In this document: one piece after another, positions 17,869-26,350 of the stretch | How the letters are laid out: each line of letters starts with the position of its first letter | Position numbering within the stretch: the stretch's first letter is position 1 | NCBI GenBank assembly: GCA_002403375.1 | Contig: DHHQ01000013.1 | Coordinates: forward strand, 167,173 to 231,172 | Length of the DNA stretch: 64,000 bases | Source of the DNA: Thiobacillus denitrificans | GTDB lineage: Bacteria; Pseudomonadota; Gammaproteobacteria; Burkholderiales; Thiobacillaceae | Direction of reading: 5' to 3' | Made by a program: the position numbers and the translations under genes | Notes under the pieces: generated by a model | Databases searched by the model: none | What the model saw: the letters and a program-made list of their open reading frames with translations, nothing else | What the model was told of the DNA's origin: nothing

Positions 17869-18249
17869 TCAGGCGTGAGCGTGCCCGTGAAGCGGGTCGC
17901 CGTGCGCCTCGGGCTGGCCGAGCGGCAGGGTGCCTGCCAGATAGGCCGCGACGGCATGGTCGGGGTCGGTTTCGGACGTGACGAGCCCCTCGATGCCCAT
18001 GCCCGCGAGCCGCCGTGCCAGGCCCTCGCCCATGCCGCCGGTGATGAGCACCTGAACCCCTTGCAGGGGATGGGGCTCGGCGCCGGTGTGTTCATGGAAG
18101 CTCTGCTCGCGTGGCAGCTCCAGCAGTTGCCTGCCCTTCACCGCCCCGGACTCGATGTCGTAGACCCAGAACCTGCGGCACTTGCCGGCATGGCCGGTGA
18201 CGTTTCTGCGGTTCTGGCTGGCGACGGCGATTTTCGTCACGCTCGTCAT
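17869..18249 (-). CDS. NifX/NafY-like (dinitrogenase iron-molybdenum cofactor domain) protein
   Basis: A 126-residue protein with the fold of the dinitrogenase FeMo-cofactor family (NifX, NifB C-terminus, MTH1175): an N-terminal strand KIAVASQNRRNVTGHAGKCRRFWVYD and a glycine loop LITGGMGEGLARRLAGMG. No nif genes are near, so it is one of the many family members outside nitrogen fixation that may bind or carry a metal cluster. The C-terminal tail is His-rich (EAHGDPLHGHAHA), fitting metal binding. It is one base from the cytochrome b gene upstream. Confidence 0.8.
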   Translation of the reverse strand: MTSVTKIAVASQNRRNVTGHAGKCRRFWVYDIESGAVKGRQLLELPREQSFHEHTGAEPHPLQGVQVLITGGMGEGLARRLAGMGIEGLVTSETDPDHAVAAYLAGTLPLGQPEAHGDPLHGHAHA

Positions 18250-18250
18250 G

Positions 18251-18847
18251 TCAGTGCTCCTCTTCCCAGCCGGTGATCATGGCCTTGATGTGGGCGAGCG
18301 GGGTATGCCCGGTGGTGGTGAGGTAGACGTGGGCGATGAAGAAAATCAGCATCAGGAAAGCGCCGAGCGTGTGGGCGATGGCGACTTGCTCGAGGCCGAG
18401 CCAGGCGGGCGCGAGATCGCGCCAGTTCGCATAGAACAGGTAGGCGATGCCGCTCGCCCAGATCAGCGGATTGATCATCAGCTTCAGCCACAGGTAGGCG
18501 AGGCGCTGCAGCGGATTGTGCTTGCGCTCGGGGACCACCTTGTAGGGGTGCGGACGGCCGAGAAAGATGCCGTAGCTGTAATGCAGGATCACCGCGCCGA
18601 TCTGGTCGAAGCTGGGGATGTACTGGCGCCATTCGCCGGTGGTGAAGTGCCAGAAGATGGCGAAGATCCACAGCCCCACCAGCAGCCAGGCGGCCAGGGT
18701 GTGGACCGACACCGCCTGGCCGAAACCGAACAGGCTGTAGGTGCCATGAATCTCGAAGCCGGTGACCAGCATGGTGATGACGAGCGCGGCCTGCGACCAG
18801 TGCCAGAAGCGCTCGAAGCGCTTGAACAGGTAGATGCGTCCAGCCAT
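18251..18847 (-). CDS. membrane-bound cytochrome b (b561/hydrogenase type)
   Basis: A 198-residue protein with four to five membrane helices and paired histidines (RFWHWSQAA, SVHTLAAWLL, IAHTLGAFL, IAHVYLTTTGH) of the di-heme cytochrome b family seen with hydrogenases and thiosulfate reductases. It probably exchanges electrons between quinone and the octaheme cytochrome, whose stop codon lies one base before its ATG. The two form the core of this cluster. Confidence 0.88.
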   Translation of the reverse strand: MAGRIYLFKRFERFWHWSQAALVITMLVTGFEIHGTYSLFGFGQAVSVHTLAAWLLVGLWIFAIFWHFTTGEWRQYIPSFDQIGAVILHYSYGIFLGRPHPYKVVPERKHNPLQRLAYLWLKLMINPLIWASGIAYLFYANWRDLAPAWLGLEQVAIAHTLGAFLMLIFFIAHVYLTTTGHTPLAHIKAMITGWEEEH

Positions 18848-18848
18848 G

Positions 18849-20495
18849 TCAGTGCTCCTTGCGCTTCCTGCGGGTGACGATGCGCAGCGTGCCGTGACCC
18901 AGCACGCCGAGGAAGGCGAGGCCCGCCAGCGAATAGCCGGCCGTGTCCAGCCATTCGAGGCGGTCGCGGCCGGGGAGGTAGACGCCCGTGATGGCCTGCA
19001 GGCGCCCCTGGCGGCTGTGGCATTCGACGCAGTTCAGGGCCTTTTCCTTGGGCGCCACCATGTGGGTGATCGGCCAGGTCATCTCGGTCTGCACGAAGCC
19101 ATACTGGCCGCTGAAAGGCTTGCCGCTGGCCTCTGCGCCGGCACGCAGCGCCTTGTCCCAGTCGAAGTTGTACCAGTACGCGGTGTCGTCCGGGATGGCG
19201 GTGTGCGGCAGCAGCAGGGTGCGGTGCACCTTGTCGTAGGGCTGGTTGCCATGGAACACCTTGACCGGCCAGATGCGTGCGTCGGGCGCGCCGGGCTTGC
19301 CGTGGAAGGTGTTGATCGACACCGTGCGACTGGGATCGATGCGGTCGGACTGCAGGGTGTAGGTCACCGTGCCGTCGAACCAGCGGTATTCGGGCACCAC
19401 GTTTTCGCCCAGCACGAAGTCGCCCTTGCGGCTGTCGTAGATCACGTGGCCGTGCGCATCCAGGGTCTTGATCGGCTTGCCGGCGGCGTCCAGCCGGCCG
19501 GCGGTGGCGTAGTTCCAGCTCAGCTTGGTCGGCACGCCGCCGCGCGCGAATGCCGGGATGTGGCAGCTCTGGCACGCCAGGCTGCGGGTGTGGTCGTTGA
19601 GCTTGGCGAAGCTCGGCTTGTGCGGCTTGTCGCCGTGGCAGGCCTGGCAGGTGGCGGGGTTGCGGTCGCCATGCTCGCCGCGCATGATCGCTGCGTGCGG
19701 ATCCGCCGCCGTCGGCGCATAGCGGCTGCCCGCGATCTGGTGGCCGTCCGACTGGTGGCAGGTGGCGCAGCTGAAATTGAGCCCGTGCTTGTCCATGTGC
19801 ACGTCGAGCGCGCGATCGGGCTGGCTGAGCGAACTGTCGAGGTCGCCGTGCTTGACGCCGTCGCCGCCGCCGCCTTCGTAGTGGCAGGCGCCGCAGTTTT
19901 CGCGCCGGGTCTTGCCGACGTGCGAGGCCACGGCGTTCAGGTCGACCGGCTCGATGAACTTGCCGGATTTCGCCGGAAACTCCATCCGGTGATAGGCGGG
20001 ATGGCCTGCGAGGCCGGGGATTTTCTTATATTTGCCGGTGGTGTCGTGACAGACCAGGCAGTCGACATTGCGCTCGGCCTTGAAGTCGAAGCTGTCGTCC
20101 TTCCAGCCGTAGCCGACGTGGCAGGTGGTGCAGAAGGCCTCGTTGGAGCGGGTGCCGATGCAGAACGGGTTGAGCACGTTCTTCTTGCCAAGTCGCTGGC
20201 CGGTTTGAACCTGCTTGAAATCCCAGGTCCAGTGCTTGGTGGCCATCACCTGCCTGGCCGCTTCGGTATGGCATGACAGGCAGGCTTCCGTCACCTCCTC
20301 GCCGGTCTTGAACGGCTTTTGCAGCTGGGTGAACTTGCCGTGGTCGGCCGTGGAGCGCTTTGCTTCAGCGCGCGCAGGTGGCGTGTCCGGGGCGCCAGCA
20401 GGTTGCGCCGCGGCGTTCAGCGTGGCCGCCAGCAGGCAGGCGCCCCCCGCGTGGCGGGCCAGGCGCCCTCCGATTCGGATCAAGCTGTCCATCAT
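18849..20495 (-). CDS. octaheme c-type cytochrome, tetrathionate reductase (OTR) family
   Basis: A 548-residue exported multiheme cytochrome with eight CxxCH sites: CLSCH, CTTCH, CLVCH, CGACH, CATCH, CQACH, CQSCH and CVECH. The N-terminal 30 residues are a signal peptide and a hydrophobic helix near the C-terminus (SLAGLAFLGVLGHGTL) anchors it. The family includes the Shewanella OTR, which reduces tetrathionate, nitrite and hydroxylamine in vitro; the substrate here is open. It should work in the periplasm with the cytochrome b encoded next. AAAGG lies 6 bases before the first of two ATGs (20495 and 20492). Confidence 0.92.
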   Translation of the reverse strand: MMDSLIRIGGRLARHAGGACLLAATLNAAAQPAGAPDTPPARAEAKRSTADHGKFTQLQKPFKTGEEVTEACLSCHTEAARQVMATKHWTWDFKQVQTGQRLGKKNVLNPFCIGTRSNEAFCTTCHVGYGWKDDSFDFKAERNVDCLVCHDTTGKYKKIPGLAGHPAYHRMEFPAKSGKFIEPVDLNAVASHVGKTRRENCGACHYEGGGGDGVKHGDLDSSLSQPDRALDVHMDKHGLNFSCATCHQSDGHQIAGSRYAPTAADPHAAIMRGEHGDRNPATCQACHGDKPHKPSFAKLNDHTRSLACQSCHIPAFARGGVPTKLSWNYATAGRLDAAGKPIKTLDAHGHVIYDSRKGDFVLGENVVPEYRWFDGTVTYTLQSDRIDPSRTVSINTFHGKPGAPDARIWPVKVFHGNQPYDKVHRTLLLPHTAIPDDTAYWYNFDWDKALRAGAEASGKPFSGQYGFVQTEMTWPITHMVAPKEKALNCVECHSRQGRLQAITGVYLPGRDRLEWLDTAGYSLAGLAFLGVLGHGTLRIVTRRKRKEH

Positions 20496-20527
20496 CAAGC
20501 ACCTTTCCGGCGGGCACACCCTGTTGG

Positions 20528-20555
20528 AATATAGGTTGGGCCGGCCGCGTGTCTA
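20528..20555 (-). promoter_or_regulatory. sigma-70 promoter candidate for the octaheme cluster
   Basis: On the minus strand TAGACA (-35), 16 bases, TATATT (-10); each hexamer matches the consensus at 5 of 6. The -35 overlaps the stop codon of the truncated hemoglobin gene. The predicted start leaves about 26 bases before the octaheme ATG, so this cluster can be transcribed apart from the bd operon. Confidence 0.55.
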
Positions 20556-20984
20556 GGCGGCTTCGTGCTCGCAGACATGGGTGTTCTCCCCGCGGTTGCG
20601 CATGTGCTCGCCCAGCTGGACGAACTGGGCATACAAGGCGTTGCGGAAGGGGACGTCCTCGACCGTCTCTTCCAGCGCCAGCTTCATGCACAGCAGCCAC
20701 TCGTCGCGTTCCTGCGGTCCGATGGCGTAGGGCAGATGGCGCCGCCGCAGCATGGGATGGCCGTGCTTTTCCACGAAACGCTGCGGGCCGCCCAGCCAGC
20801 CGGAGAGAAAGTCGAAGAACTTGTCGCCGGACTCGGTGAGGTCGGCCGGGTGGATCTTGCGCGCGGCGTAGGCCTCGGGCAGCTCGTCCATCAGTTCGTA
20901 GAAGCGGTCGACCAGCTTGCGGATGGCGGCGTCGCCGCCGATGCGCTGGTAGGGGGACAGGGTGGGTTCAGCGATGGCTTGCAT
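20553..20984 (-). CDS. group II truncated hemoglobin
   Basis: A 143-residue globin of the 2-on-2 type. It has the proximal-His segment RRRHLPYAIGPQERDEWLLCM with the Trp typical of group II, and the early RIGGDAAIRKLVDRFYELM. Such proteins bind O2 or detoxify NO. It is the last gene of the bd oxidase operon, 4 bases after the YbgE-like gene, which fits protection or supply of the oxidase under low oxygen. The short Cys/His tail (THVCEHEAA) is not a family feature. Confidence 0.92.
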   Translation of the reverse strand: MQAIAEPTLSPYQRIGGDAAIRKLVDRFYELMDELPEAYAARKIHPADLTESGDKFFDFLSGWLGGPQRFVEKHGHPMLRRRHLPYAIGPQERDEWLLCMKLALEETVEDVPFRNALYAQFVQLGEHMRNRGENTHVCEHEAA

Positions 20985-20988
20985 GGGA

Positions 20989-21276
20989 TCACCTCAAGAA
21001 ATATTGGACATAGAAAACCAGCCCCACTGACATCCCCAGCCATGCGACCACGGGGCCGAGCAGCACGCGCAGGATGCGGTTGCGGGGAACGAAACCCACC
21101 CCGTGCACGAAGCCGGCCGACATGCCCCACATGATGAGCGCGAGCACGCCATGACTGATCGGGCTGCCGTCTTCAGCGGTCAGGCCGCGCGGCAGCAGGG
21201 TGACGAGCAGCATCAGCGTCAGCGCCGCGAGCAGCGAGAGGCCGCGCGCCCAGCCGGTGTCGAGCGGGCGCTTCAT
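20989..21276 (-). CDS. YbgE-like cyd operon membrane protein
   Basis: A 95-residue protein with three hydrophobic helices. The segment LIMWGMSAGFVHGVGFVPRNR is characteristic of the Cyd operon protein YbgE, a family of unknown function that accompanies bd oxidase genes. Its ATG overlaps the stop of the SQR-like gene as ATGA (21273-21276). An upstream in-frame start at 21315 is less likely. Confidence 0.8.
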   Translation of the reverse strand: MKRPLDTGWARGLSLLAALTLMLLVTLLPRGLTAEDGSPISHGVLALIMWGMSAGFVHGVGFVPRNRILRVLLGPVVAWLGMSVGLVFYVQYFLR

Positions 21277-22421
21277 GCGTGCCCCCCCTTTCGGTAGGGC
21301 CGCAGGTACTGCCATTCGAAGAAGCGCTTGGCCCAGTGCATGAGGCGGCAGGGCGGCAGGATCAGCGCGCGCTTTTCGTCGCGATAGACCAGGATGCCGC
21401 GGTCGAGGGCGTCGACGATGCAGATGAGCTCGACCTTGAAGCGCGCCACCGGCGGCTGGCCGTCGAGCGCGCGCAGCAGGTTCTCGGCGGCGGCCTTCGC
21501 CTGCAGGTCGGCGATGTGCGCCTGCTTGGGCAGCCAGTCGGGGCCGGGGTAGCTGCCGGAGTCGCCGGCGACGTAGACCTTGTCGGCGCCAGCCACCTGG
21601 CAGTGCGCGTCGGCCTGGAAGAAGCCGCCTTCCGACAGCGGCAGGCCGGCGTCAACCGCCCAGGCGGGACCGCTCATGCCGGGCATGAAGAGGATCAGGT
21701 CGGCTGGGACGTCGCCGCCTTCGGTCCTGATCCTGTCCGCTTCGAAGCCCAGCAATTTGTGGCCGAGACGGGTGTCGACGCCGCGCTTCTGCATCTCGCG
21801 CAGCAGCCCCGCCACGGCCTTGTCGCCGAGGCGCTTGCCCGGCTCCCTGGCGGCGTTGAAGAACACCAGCTTGAAGCGCTCGCGGCGGCCCTGCTGCCGC
21901 AGCAGCGTGTCGATGCCGAACAGCAGCTCGAACATCGGGCCGCCGCGCATCGCGCCCTGCTCCTTCGGGTTGGTGCCGAAACCGAACGCGATCGTGCCGC
22001 CGTCGAGCTTCGCCAGCCGCTCGCGGATCGCCTCGGCGGCGGGCGCGCCTTCGCAGATCGTCAGCGCGTGCTCGATGCCGGGCAGCGCCTTGAGGAAGCG
22101 GCCGCCGCTGGCGATCAGCAAGGCGTCGTTGGCGAGCGTGCCACTGTCGGTCAGCACCGTGCGCCCGCCATCCTGCAGGCCGGTCACCCGGCCGGCGTGG
22201 AAGGCGACATCGTGTTCGGCGAGAAAGGCCGACACGTCGACGGTGAGATCGTCGCCGCGCCGCAGGCCCGCGGGCACCCAGATGAGACTCGGGTAGTACA
22301 TCAGTTCGGCCCGGGGGGCGACGAGCGTGATGCGTACCGCGCGGTCGCGTCGGCGCAGCTCGCGCACGGCGGTGAGCGCGGCGAATCCGGATCCGAGGAT
22401 GACGATGTGCGGCGTGCGCAT
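21273..22421 (-). CDS. SQR-like FAD-dependent oxidoreductase
   Basis: A 382-residue flavoprotein of the sulfide:quinone reductase/NDH-2 superfamily. The FAD fold starts HIVILGSGFAALTAVREL, with a second nucleotide site near GKRLGDKAV and the FAD-contact KVYVAGDSGSYPGPDW. Cysteines occur in ALTICEGAP, ADAHCQVAG, ELICIVDAL and LPPCRLMHW; I cannot place them reliably on the catalytic Cys of true SQR. The C-terminus (RFFEWQYLRPYRKG) is amphipathic, as in membrane-attached SQRs. GGAG lies 6 bases before the ATG. Being in the bd operon suggests that it reduces quinone for CydAB; the donor may be sulfide or another sulfur species. Confidence 0.8.
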   Translation of the reverse strand: MRTPHIVILGSGFAALTAVRELRRRDRAVRITLVAPRAELMYYPSLIWVPAGLRRGDDLTVDVSAFLAEHDVAFHAGRVTGLQDGGRTVLTDSGTLANDALLIASGGRFLKALPGIEHALTICEGAPAAEAIRERLAKLDGGTIAFGFGTNPKEQGAMRGGPMFELLFGIDTLLRQQGRRERFKLVFFNAAREPGKRLGDKAVAGLLREMQKRGVDTRLGHKLLGFEADRIRTEGGDVPADLILFMPGMSGPAWAVDAGLPLSEGGFFQADAHCQVAGADKVYVAGDSGSYPGPDWLPKQAHIADLQAKAAAENLLRALDGQPPVARFKVELICIVDALDRGILVYRDEKRALILPPCRLMHWAKRFFEWQYLRPYRKGGHA

Positions 22422-22447
22422 GGCGATCTCCTGTCGGGCCGTGAAAA

Positions 22448-22951
22448 TCAGCCGCCCGCTTTGCCAAGCGCGGCGGCGATGCTGGCGTCGAGCCGGGCGG
22501 CGGATTGCTTCAGCACTTCCGCGACCCCGGGTTCCATCATGCCGGCCATGGCGGCGGCATTGATGCGCGACACCACCACGCGCCCGTCGTCCAGGCCGTA
22601 GACCGACACGCTGCACGGCATGAGGCCGGCGACGTAGCGGGTGGCCTCGTTCTTCAGCAGGGGAATGGTCGCGCCGCCGCTCGCCAGTTCCAGAATGACC
22701 AGGCCGCCCGGCAGTTGCGTGCCTTTTTTCGCGATACGTGCGCCGAGGTCGATTTCGGCGAGCAGGGTCCAGCCGTCTGCGGCGAACTGGGTTTTCAGCG
22801 CATCGACGGTGGCGGCGAAACCGGCGCGGCTGACGTCCTCGGCCACGATGGCACGCGGATCGGGCGAGGCCGTCCCGGCGACGGCCGGCATCGCGCTGGC
22901 GGCGATACCGAATGCGAACAGCAGGGAGGCGAGCAGGCGGGGTGACTTCAT
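22448..22951 (-). CDS. DUF302 protein, exported
   Basis: A 167-residue protein with a signal peptide (cut near AVAGTA) and a DUF302 domain, including the segment FAATVDALKTQFAADGWTLL and MPCSVSVYGLDDGRVVVSRIN. DUF302 proteins are common beside sulfur and copper genes, and their function is not known. It lies between cydX and the SQR-like gene in the same operon. Confidence 0.85.
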   Translation of the reverse strand: MKSPRLLASLLFAFGIAASAMPAVAGTASPDPRAIVAEDVSRAGFAATVDALKTQFAADGWTLLAEIDLGARIAKKGTQLPGGLVILELASGGATIPLLKNEATRYVAGLMPCSVSVYGLDDGRVVVSRINAAAMAGMMEPGVAEVLKQSAARLDASIAAALGKAGG

Positions 22952-23004
22952 GAGAACTCCAGGCAGGTCAGTTCGAGCGAGCGATGCAGGCATCGTCGAG
23001 CGGT

Positions 23005-23139
23005 TCAGGCGGGCGGGGGCGCGTCGGACCGGTTGCGCGCCTCGTCGAGGGCACATTCCTTGGCGTCGCACATCATCGCGCTCATCGAGGCGAGCAGCAC
23101 GGCCATGGTGACGCCGAGCATCCAGGCGAAATACCACAT
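23005..23139 (-). CDS. cydX: cytochrome bd small subunit CydX
   Basis: A 44-residue single-helix protein starting MWYFAWMLGV, the hallmark of CydX/YbgT, which stabilises the heme groups of bd oxidase. After the helix it has an unusual charged tail with two Cys (MCDAKECALDE). AAAGGAG lies 5 bases before the ATG. It is separated from cydB by a DUF2141 gene, unlike the usual cydAB-cydX order. Confidence 0.88.
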   Translation of the reverse strand: MWYFAWMLGVTMAVLLASMSAMMCDAKECALDEARNRSDAPPPA

Positions 23140-23150
23140 GGTGTCTCCTT

Positions 23151-23564
23151 TCAGTAGTTCAGTTTCAGGTTCACGGCGGCGCCGGCTTCGGGAAGCGTGA
23201 ACGCGGCGTCCTTGAACGCCGGCTTGCCGCTGACCGCGGGGTTGTTCGACAGGCCCCAGCCTTCCTGCGGGATCATCCCGAGGAAGCGGTTGAGCTCGCC
23301 GTTGCCGTCCTCGTCGTGGTAGGCCATCACCGCGTACCGGCCCGGTTTCAGCGTGTCGAGCGTGAGCGTCGACTGGCCGGCCGGGAGCACGTGGCGCTGC
23401 GCGGCGCGGGTTTCCCTGGGGAAGCCCTCGGCGCGTTCGAACAGCAGCACGGTGAGCGCGCCGCCGCCGGGGCGCGCGCCCTCCAGCGTGATGTCGAGGC
23501 TGGCCGCATCCGCCGCGGGGACGCACAGCATCAGCGGGAGGGCGAAATAGCAGGGATTCAGCAT
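23151..23564 (-). CDS. DUF2141 exported protein
   Basis: A 137-residue protein with a signal peptide (cut near ADAAS) and a DUF2141 beta-sandwich, including YAVMAYHDEDGNGELNRF and the ending EGWGLSNNP. Its function is unknown. It lies between cydB (13 bases) and cydX (11 bases), so it is clearly part of the bd operon. GGAG precedes the ATG by 5 bases. Confidence 0.85.
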   Translation of the reverse strand: MLNPCYFALPLMLCVPAADAASLDITLEGARPGGGALTVLLFERAEGFPRETRAAQRHVLPAGQSTLTLDTLKPGRYAVMAYHDEDGNGELNRFLGMIPQEGWGLSNNPAVSGKPAFKDAAFTLPEAGAAVNLKLNY

Positions 23565-23577
23565 CGCGTTCTCCGGA

Positions 23578-24714
23578 TCAGTAAACGGACTTGTCGTTGG
23601 CGGCGACGTATTCCGTCGTCACCTTGCCCCACATCACCTTGTAGGCCCACGAGGTGTAGAAGACGATCAGCGGCATGAAGATGACGGTGGCGCCGAGCAT
23701 CAGGCCGAGCGTGAGGTGCGAGGACACGGCGTCGTAGACGGTGAGGCTCGAGCGCGGATCGGTCGACGAGGGCATGACGAAGGGGAACATCGACACGCCG
23801 GCGGTGCCGATGATGCCGGCGTTGGCGAGCGACGACGACCAGAACGCCGCGCCCGCCTGGTGCAGCCGCGAGAACAGGATGCTCGCGGCGAGCGCGGCGA
23901 AGGCGGCAACCGGCACCCAGATCGCCCAGCCGTACTTCTCGTAGTTGCCCATCCACGCGCCGGCGGCAGTGCTCACGGTCTTGGCGAGCGGATCGGGCAG
24001 GGCGTTGGGGTCGACGGCGCTGGTGATCACGTAGCCGTCGATGCCGCTGGCGACCCACACGCCGGCCAGGGCGAACGCCGCGATCGTCAGCACGGCGAAG
24101 AGCAGGCTGGCGGTGCGCACCCGGCGGTAGATGTCGCCCTCGGTGCGCATCATCAGGTAGGTCGCGCCCTGCAGCGTGATCATGCCGAGGCTGACCACGC
24201 CGGCGAGCAGGGCGAAGGGATTGAGCAGCTGCCAGAAGCTTCCGGTGTAGGTCGACATCAGGATGTCGTCGAAGTGGAAGGGCACGCCCTGCAGCAGGTT
24301 GCCGAAGGCGACGCCGAAGATGATCGGCGGCACCGCCCCGCCGATGAAGAGGCCCCAGTCCCAGGTGCTGCGCCACAGCGGGTGCTTGATCTTGGAACGG
24401 TAGTCGAAGCCGACCGGGCGGAAGAACAGCGCCCACAGCGCGGCCATCATCGCCCAGTAGAAGCCCGAGAACGCAGTGGCGTAGACCAGCGGCCAGGCGG
24501 CGAAGATCGCGCCGCCGGCGGTGATGAACCACACCTGGTTGCCGTCCCAGTGCGGGGCGACGGTGTTGATCACCGCGCGCCGCTCGAGGTCGTTCCTGCC
24601 GACGAAGGGCAGCAGCACGCCCATGCCCATGTCGTGGCCGTCCATGATCGCGAAGCCGACCAGCAGCACGCCGACCAGCAGCCACCAGACGAGTTTGAGG
24701 GTTTCGTAGTCCAT
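23578..24714 (-). CDS. cydB: cytochrome bd ubiquinol oxidase subunit II
   Basis: A 378-residue membrane protein with nine helices, practically the length of E. coli CydB (379). Typical motifs are GFAIMDGHDMGMGVLLP near the N-terminus, HWDGNQVWFITAGGA and the late FPFVMPSSTDPRSSLTVYDA. It is the partner of CydA in the quinol-oxidising, O2-reducing bd complex. GGGAG lies 6 bases before the ATG, and the gene follows cydA by 10 bases. Confidence 0.97.
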   Translation of the reverse strand: MDYETLKLVWWLLVGVLLVGFAIMDGHDMGMGVLLPFVGRNDLERRAVINTVAPHWDGNQVWFITAGGAIFAAWPLVYATAFSGFYWAMMAALWALFFRPVGFDYRSKIKHPLWRSTWDWGLFIGGAVPPIIFGVAFGNLLQGVPFHFDDILMSTYTGSFWQLLNPFALLAGVVSLGMITLQGATYLMMRTEGDIYRRVRTASLLFAVLTIAAFALAGVWVASGIDGYVITSAVDPNALPDPLAKTVSTAAGAWMGNYEKYGWAIWVPVAAFAALAASILFSRLHQAGAAFWSSSLANAGIIGTAGVSMFPFVMPSSTDPRSSLTVYDAVSSHLTLGLMLGATVIFMPLIVFYTSWAYKVMWGKVTTEYVAANDKSVY

Positions 24715-24724
24715 GTCTGCTCCC

Positions 24725-26332
24725 TTAGAGTTTGTCCGCCACCGCGCCCGCGGGCAGCGCGCCGCCTGCAGCTTGTTCGCCGTGGTTGCTTTCACCAAAA
24801 TACCGGCCGGTGCCGAGGCTGGCCGGGCCCTGGCGCGCGTACTTCGTCATCAGGTACATCTCGACGATCAGGAGCGCGGTGTAGAAGCCGACGAAGCCGG
24901 CGAGCGAGCCGTAGATGTTGCCGGGGGTGAGGTTGGACACCGAGATGTGCGTGGGCAGCACGCCGTAGATCGTCCACGGCTGGCGGCCGTATTCGGCGAC
25001 CACCCAGCCGAGCTCGGCGGCGATCCACGGCATCGGGATGAACCACAGCGCCCAGCGCAACAGCCACTTCTTCTCGATGAAGTTGCCCTTCACCGAATGG
25101 AACAGCGCGAAGCCGAACAGCACCAGGAAGGCGAAGCCGAGCGCGACCATCAGGCGGAAGCTCCAGAACAGCGGCGCGACGCGCGGGATGGTGTCGTCGA
25201 CCGCCTGCTGGATCATCTCGGGGGTCGCGGCCGAAACATCGACAGTGTATTTCTTGAGCAGCAGGCCGAAGCCGAGGTCGGCCCTGCTGGCTTCGAATGC
25301 GGCAAGTGCGGCCGCGTCGTCGCGGTTCTTTCTCAACCGTTCGAGCGCGGTCACGGCGAGGATGCCGTTCTCGATGCGCTCGCGGTTTCTTTCCTTGATC
25401 TCCTTGATGCCGGGCATGGTCTCGGTGAGCGAGCGCGTGCCGATCAGGCCCAGCACGTAGGGGATGTGCAGCGCGTAGTCGTTGCGCTGCGCCGCTTCGT
25501 TGGGCAGGGCGAACACGGTGAAGCCTGCCGGGGCCGGCTCGGTCTCCCACATCGCCTCCATCGCCGCCATCTTGGCCTGCTGCGACTCGCTCACGGTGTA
25601 CCCCGACTCGTCGCCCAGCACGATCACCGACAGCGCCGAGGCGAAGCCGAAGCCGGCGGCGATGCGGAACGAGCGGCGCGCGAAGTCGAGGTCGCGCCCC
25701 TTCAGCAGGTAGTAGCTGGAAATGCCGAGCACGAACAGCGAGGCGGTGACGTAGCCGGCCGACACGGTGTGCACGAACTTGGCCTGCGCCGTCGGGTTGA
25801 AGACGATCGACCAGAAGTCGGTCATTTCCATGCGCATGGTGACGAAGGAGAACTCGGCACCGATCGGGTCCTGCATCCAGCCGTTGGCGATCAGGATCCA
25901 CAGGGCGGAGAGGTTGGAGCCGACCGCCATCAGCACCGTCACCATGAAGTGCTGCCACTTGGAGAGGCGGTCCCAGCCGAAGAAGAACAGGCCGATGAAG
26001 GTCGATTCGAGGAAGAACGCCATCAGCCCCTCGATCGCCAGCGGCGCGCCGAAGATGTCGCCGACGTAGTGCGAGTAGTACGCCCAGTTGGTGCCGAACT
26101 GGAACTCCATGGTGATGCCGGTGGTCACCCCGAGCGCGAAGTTGATGCCGAACAGCTTGCCCCAGAAGCGCACCATGTCCTTGTAGATCGGGCGGTCGGT
26201 GATCACGTAGGTCAGCTCCATGATCACCAGGATGAACGCCAGGCCGAGCGTCAGCGGCACGAACAGGAAGTGGTACAGCGCGGTGACTGCGAATTGCAGC
26301 CGCGAGAGGTCGACGAGTTCTTCGGTCAGCAT
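24725..26332 (-). CDS. cydA: cytochrome bd ubiquinol oxidase subunit I
   Basis: A 535-residue protein with nine helices. Heme ligands and acidic residues appear where expected: His in LYHFLFVPLTLG, GVTTGITMEFQFGTNW, IEGLMAFFLESTF, HTVSAGYVTASLF, and MPWIAAELGWVVAEYGRQPW. The periplasmic Q-loop is of the long type, as in E. coli CydA (522 residues). It oxidises quinol and reduces O2 at high affinity without pumping protons. It should not be confused with the CydA-like protein at 4653-6038, which lacks this loop. Confidence 0.97.
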   Translation of the reverse strand: MLTEELVDLSRLQFAVTALYHFLFVPLTLGLAFILVIMELTYVITDRPIYKDMVRFWGKLFGINFALGVTTGITMEFQFGTNWAYYSHYVGDIFGAPLAIEGLMAFFLESTFIGLFFFGWDRLSKWQHFMVTVLMAVGSNLSALWILIANGWMQDPIGAEFSFVTMRMEMTDFWSIVFNPTAQAKFVHTVSAGYVTASLFVLGISSYYLLKGRDLDFARRSFRIAAGFGFASALSVIVLGDESGYTVSESQQAKMAAMEAMWETEPAPAGFTVFALPNEAAQRNDYALHIPYVLGLIGTRSLTETMPGIKEIKERNRERIENGILAVTALERLRKNRDDAAALAAFEASRADLGFGLLLKKYTVDVSAATPEMIQQAVDDTIPRVAPLFWSFRLMVALGFAFLVLFGFALFHSVKGNFIEKKWLLRWALWFIPMPWIAAELGWVVAEYGRQPWTIYGVLPTHISVSNLTPGNIYGSLAGFVGFYTALLIVEMYLMTKYARQGPASLGTGRYFGESNHGEQAAGGALPAGAVADKL

Positions 26333-26350
26333 GGGGGGGCTCCTGTCGGT

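Noticed and set aside
17869..18249. Evidence for nitrogen fixation
   Set aside because: A single NifX-like domain without any nif structural or assembly gene nearby is not sufficient.
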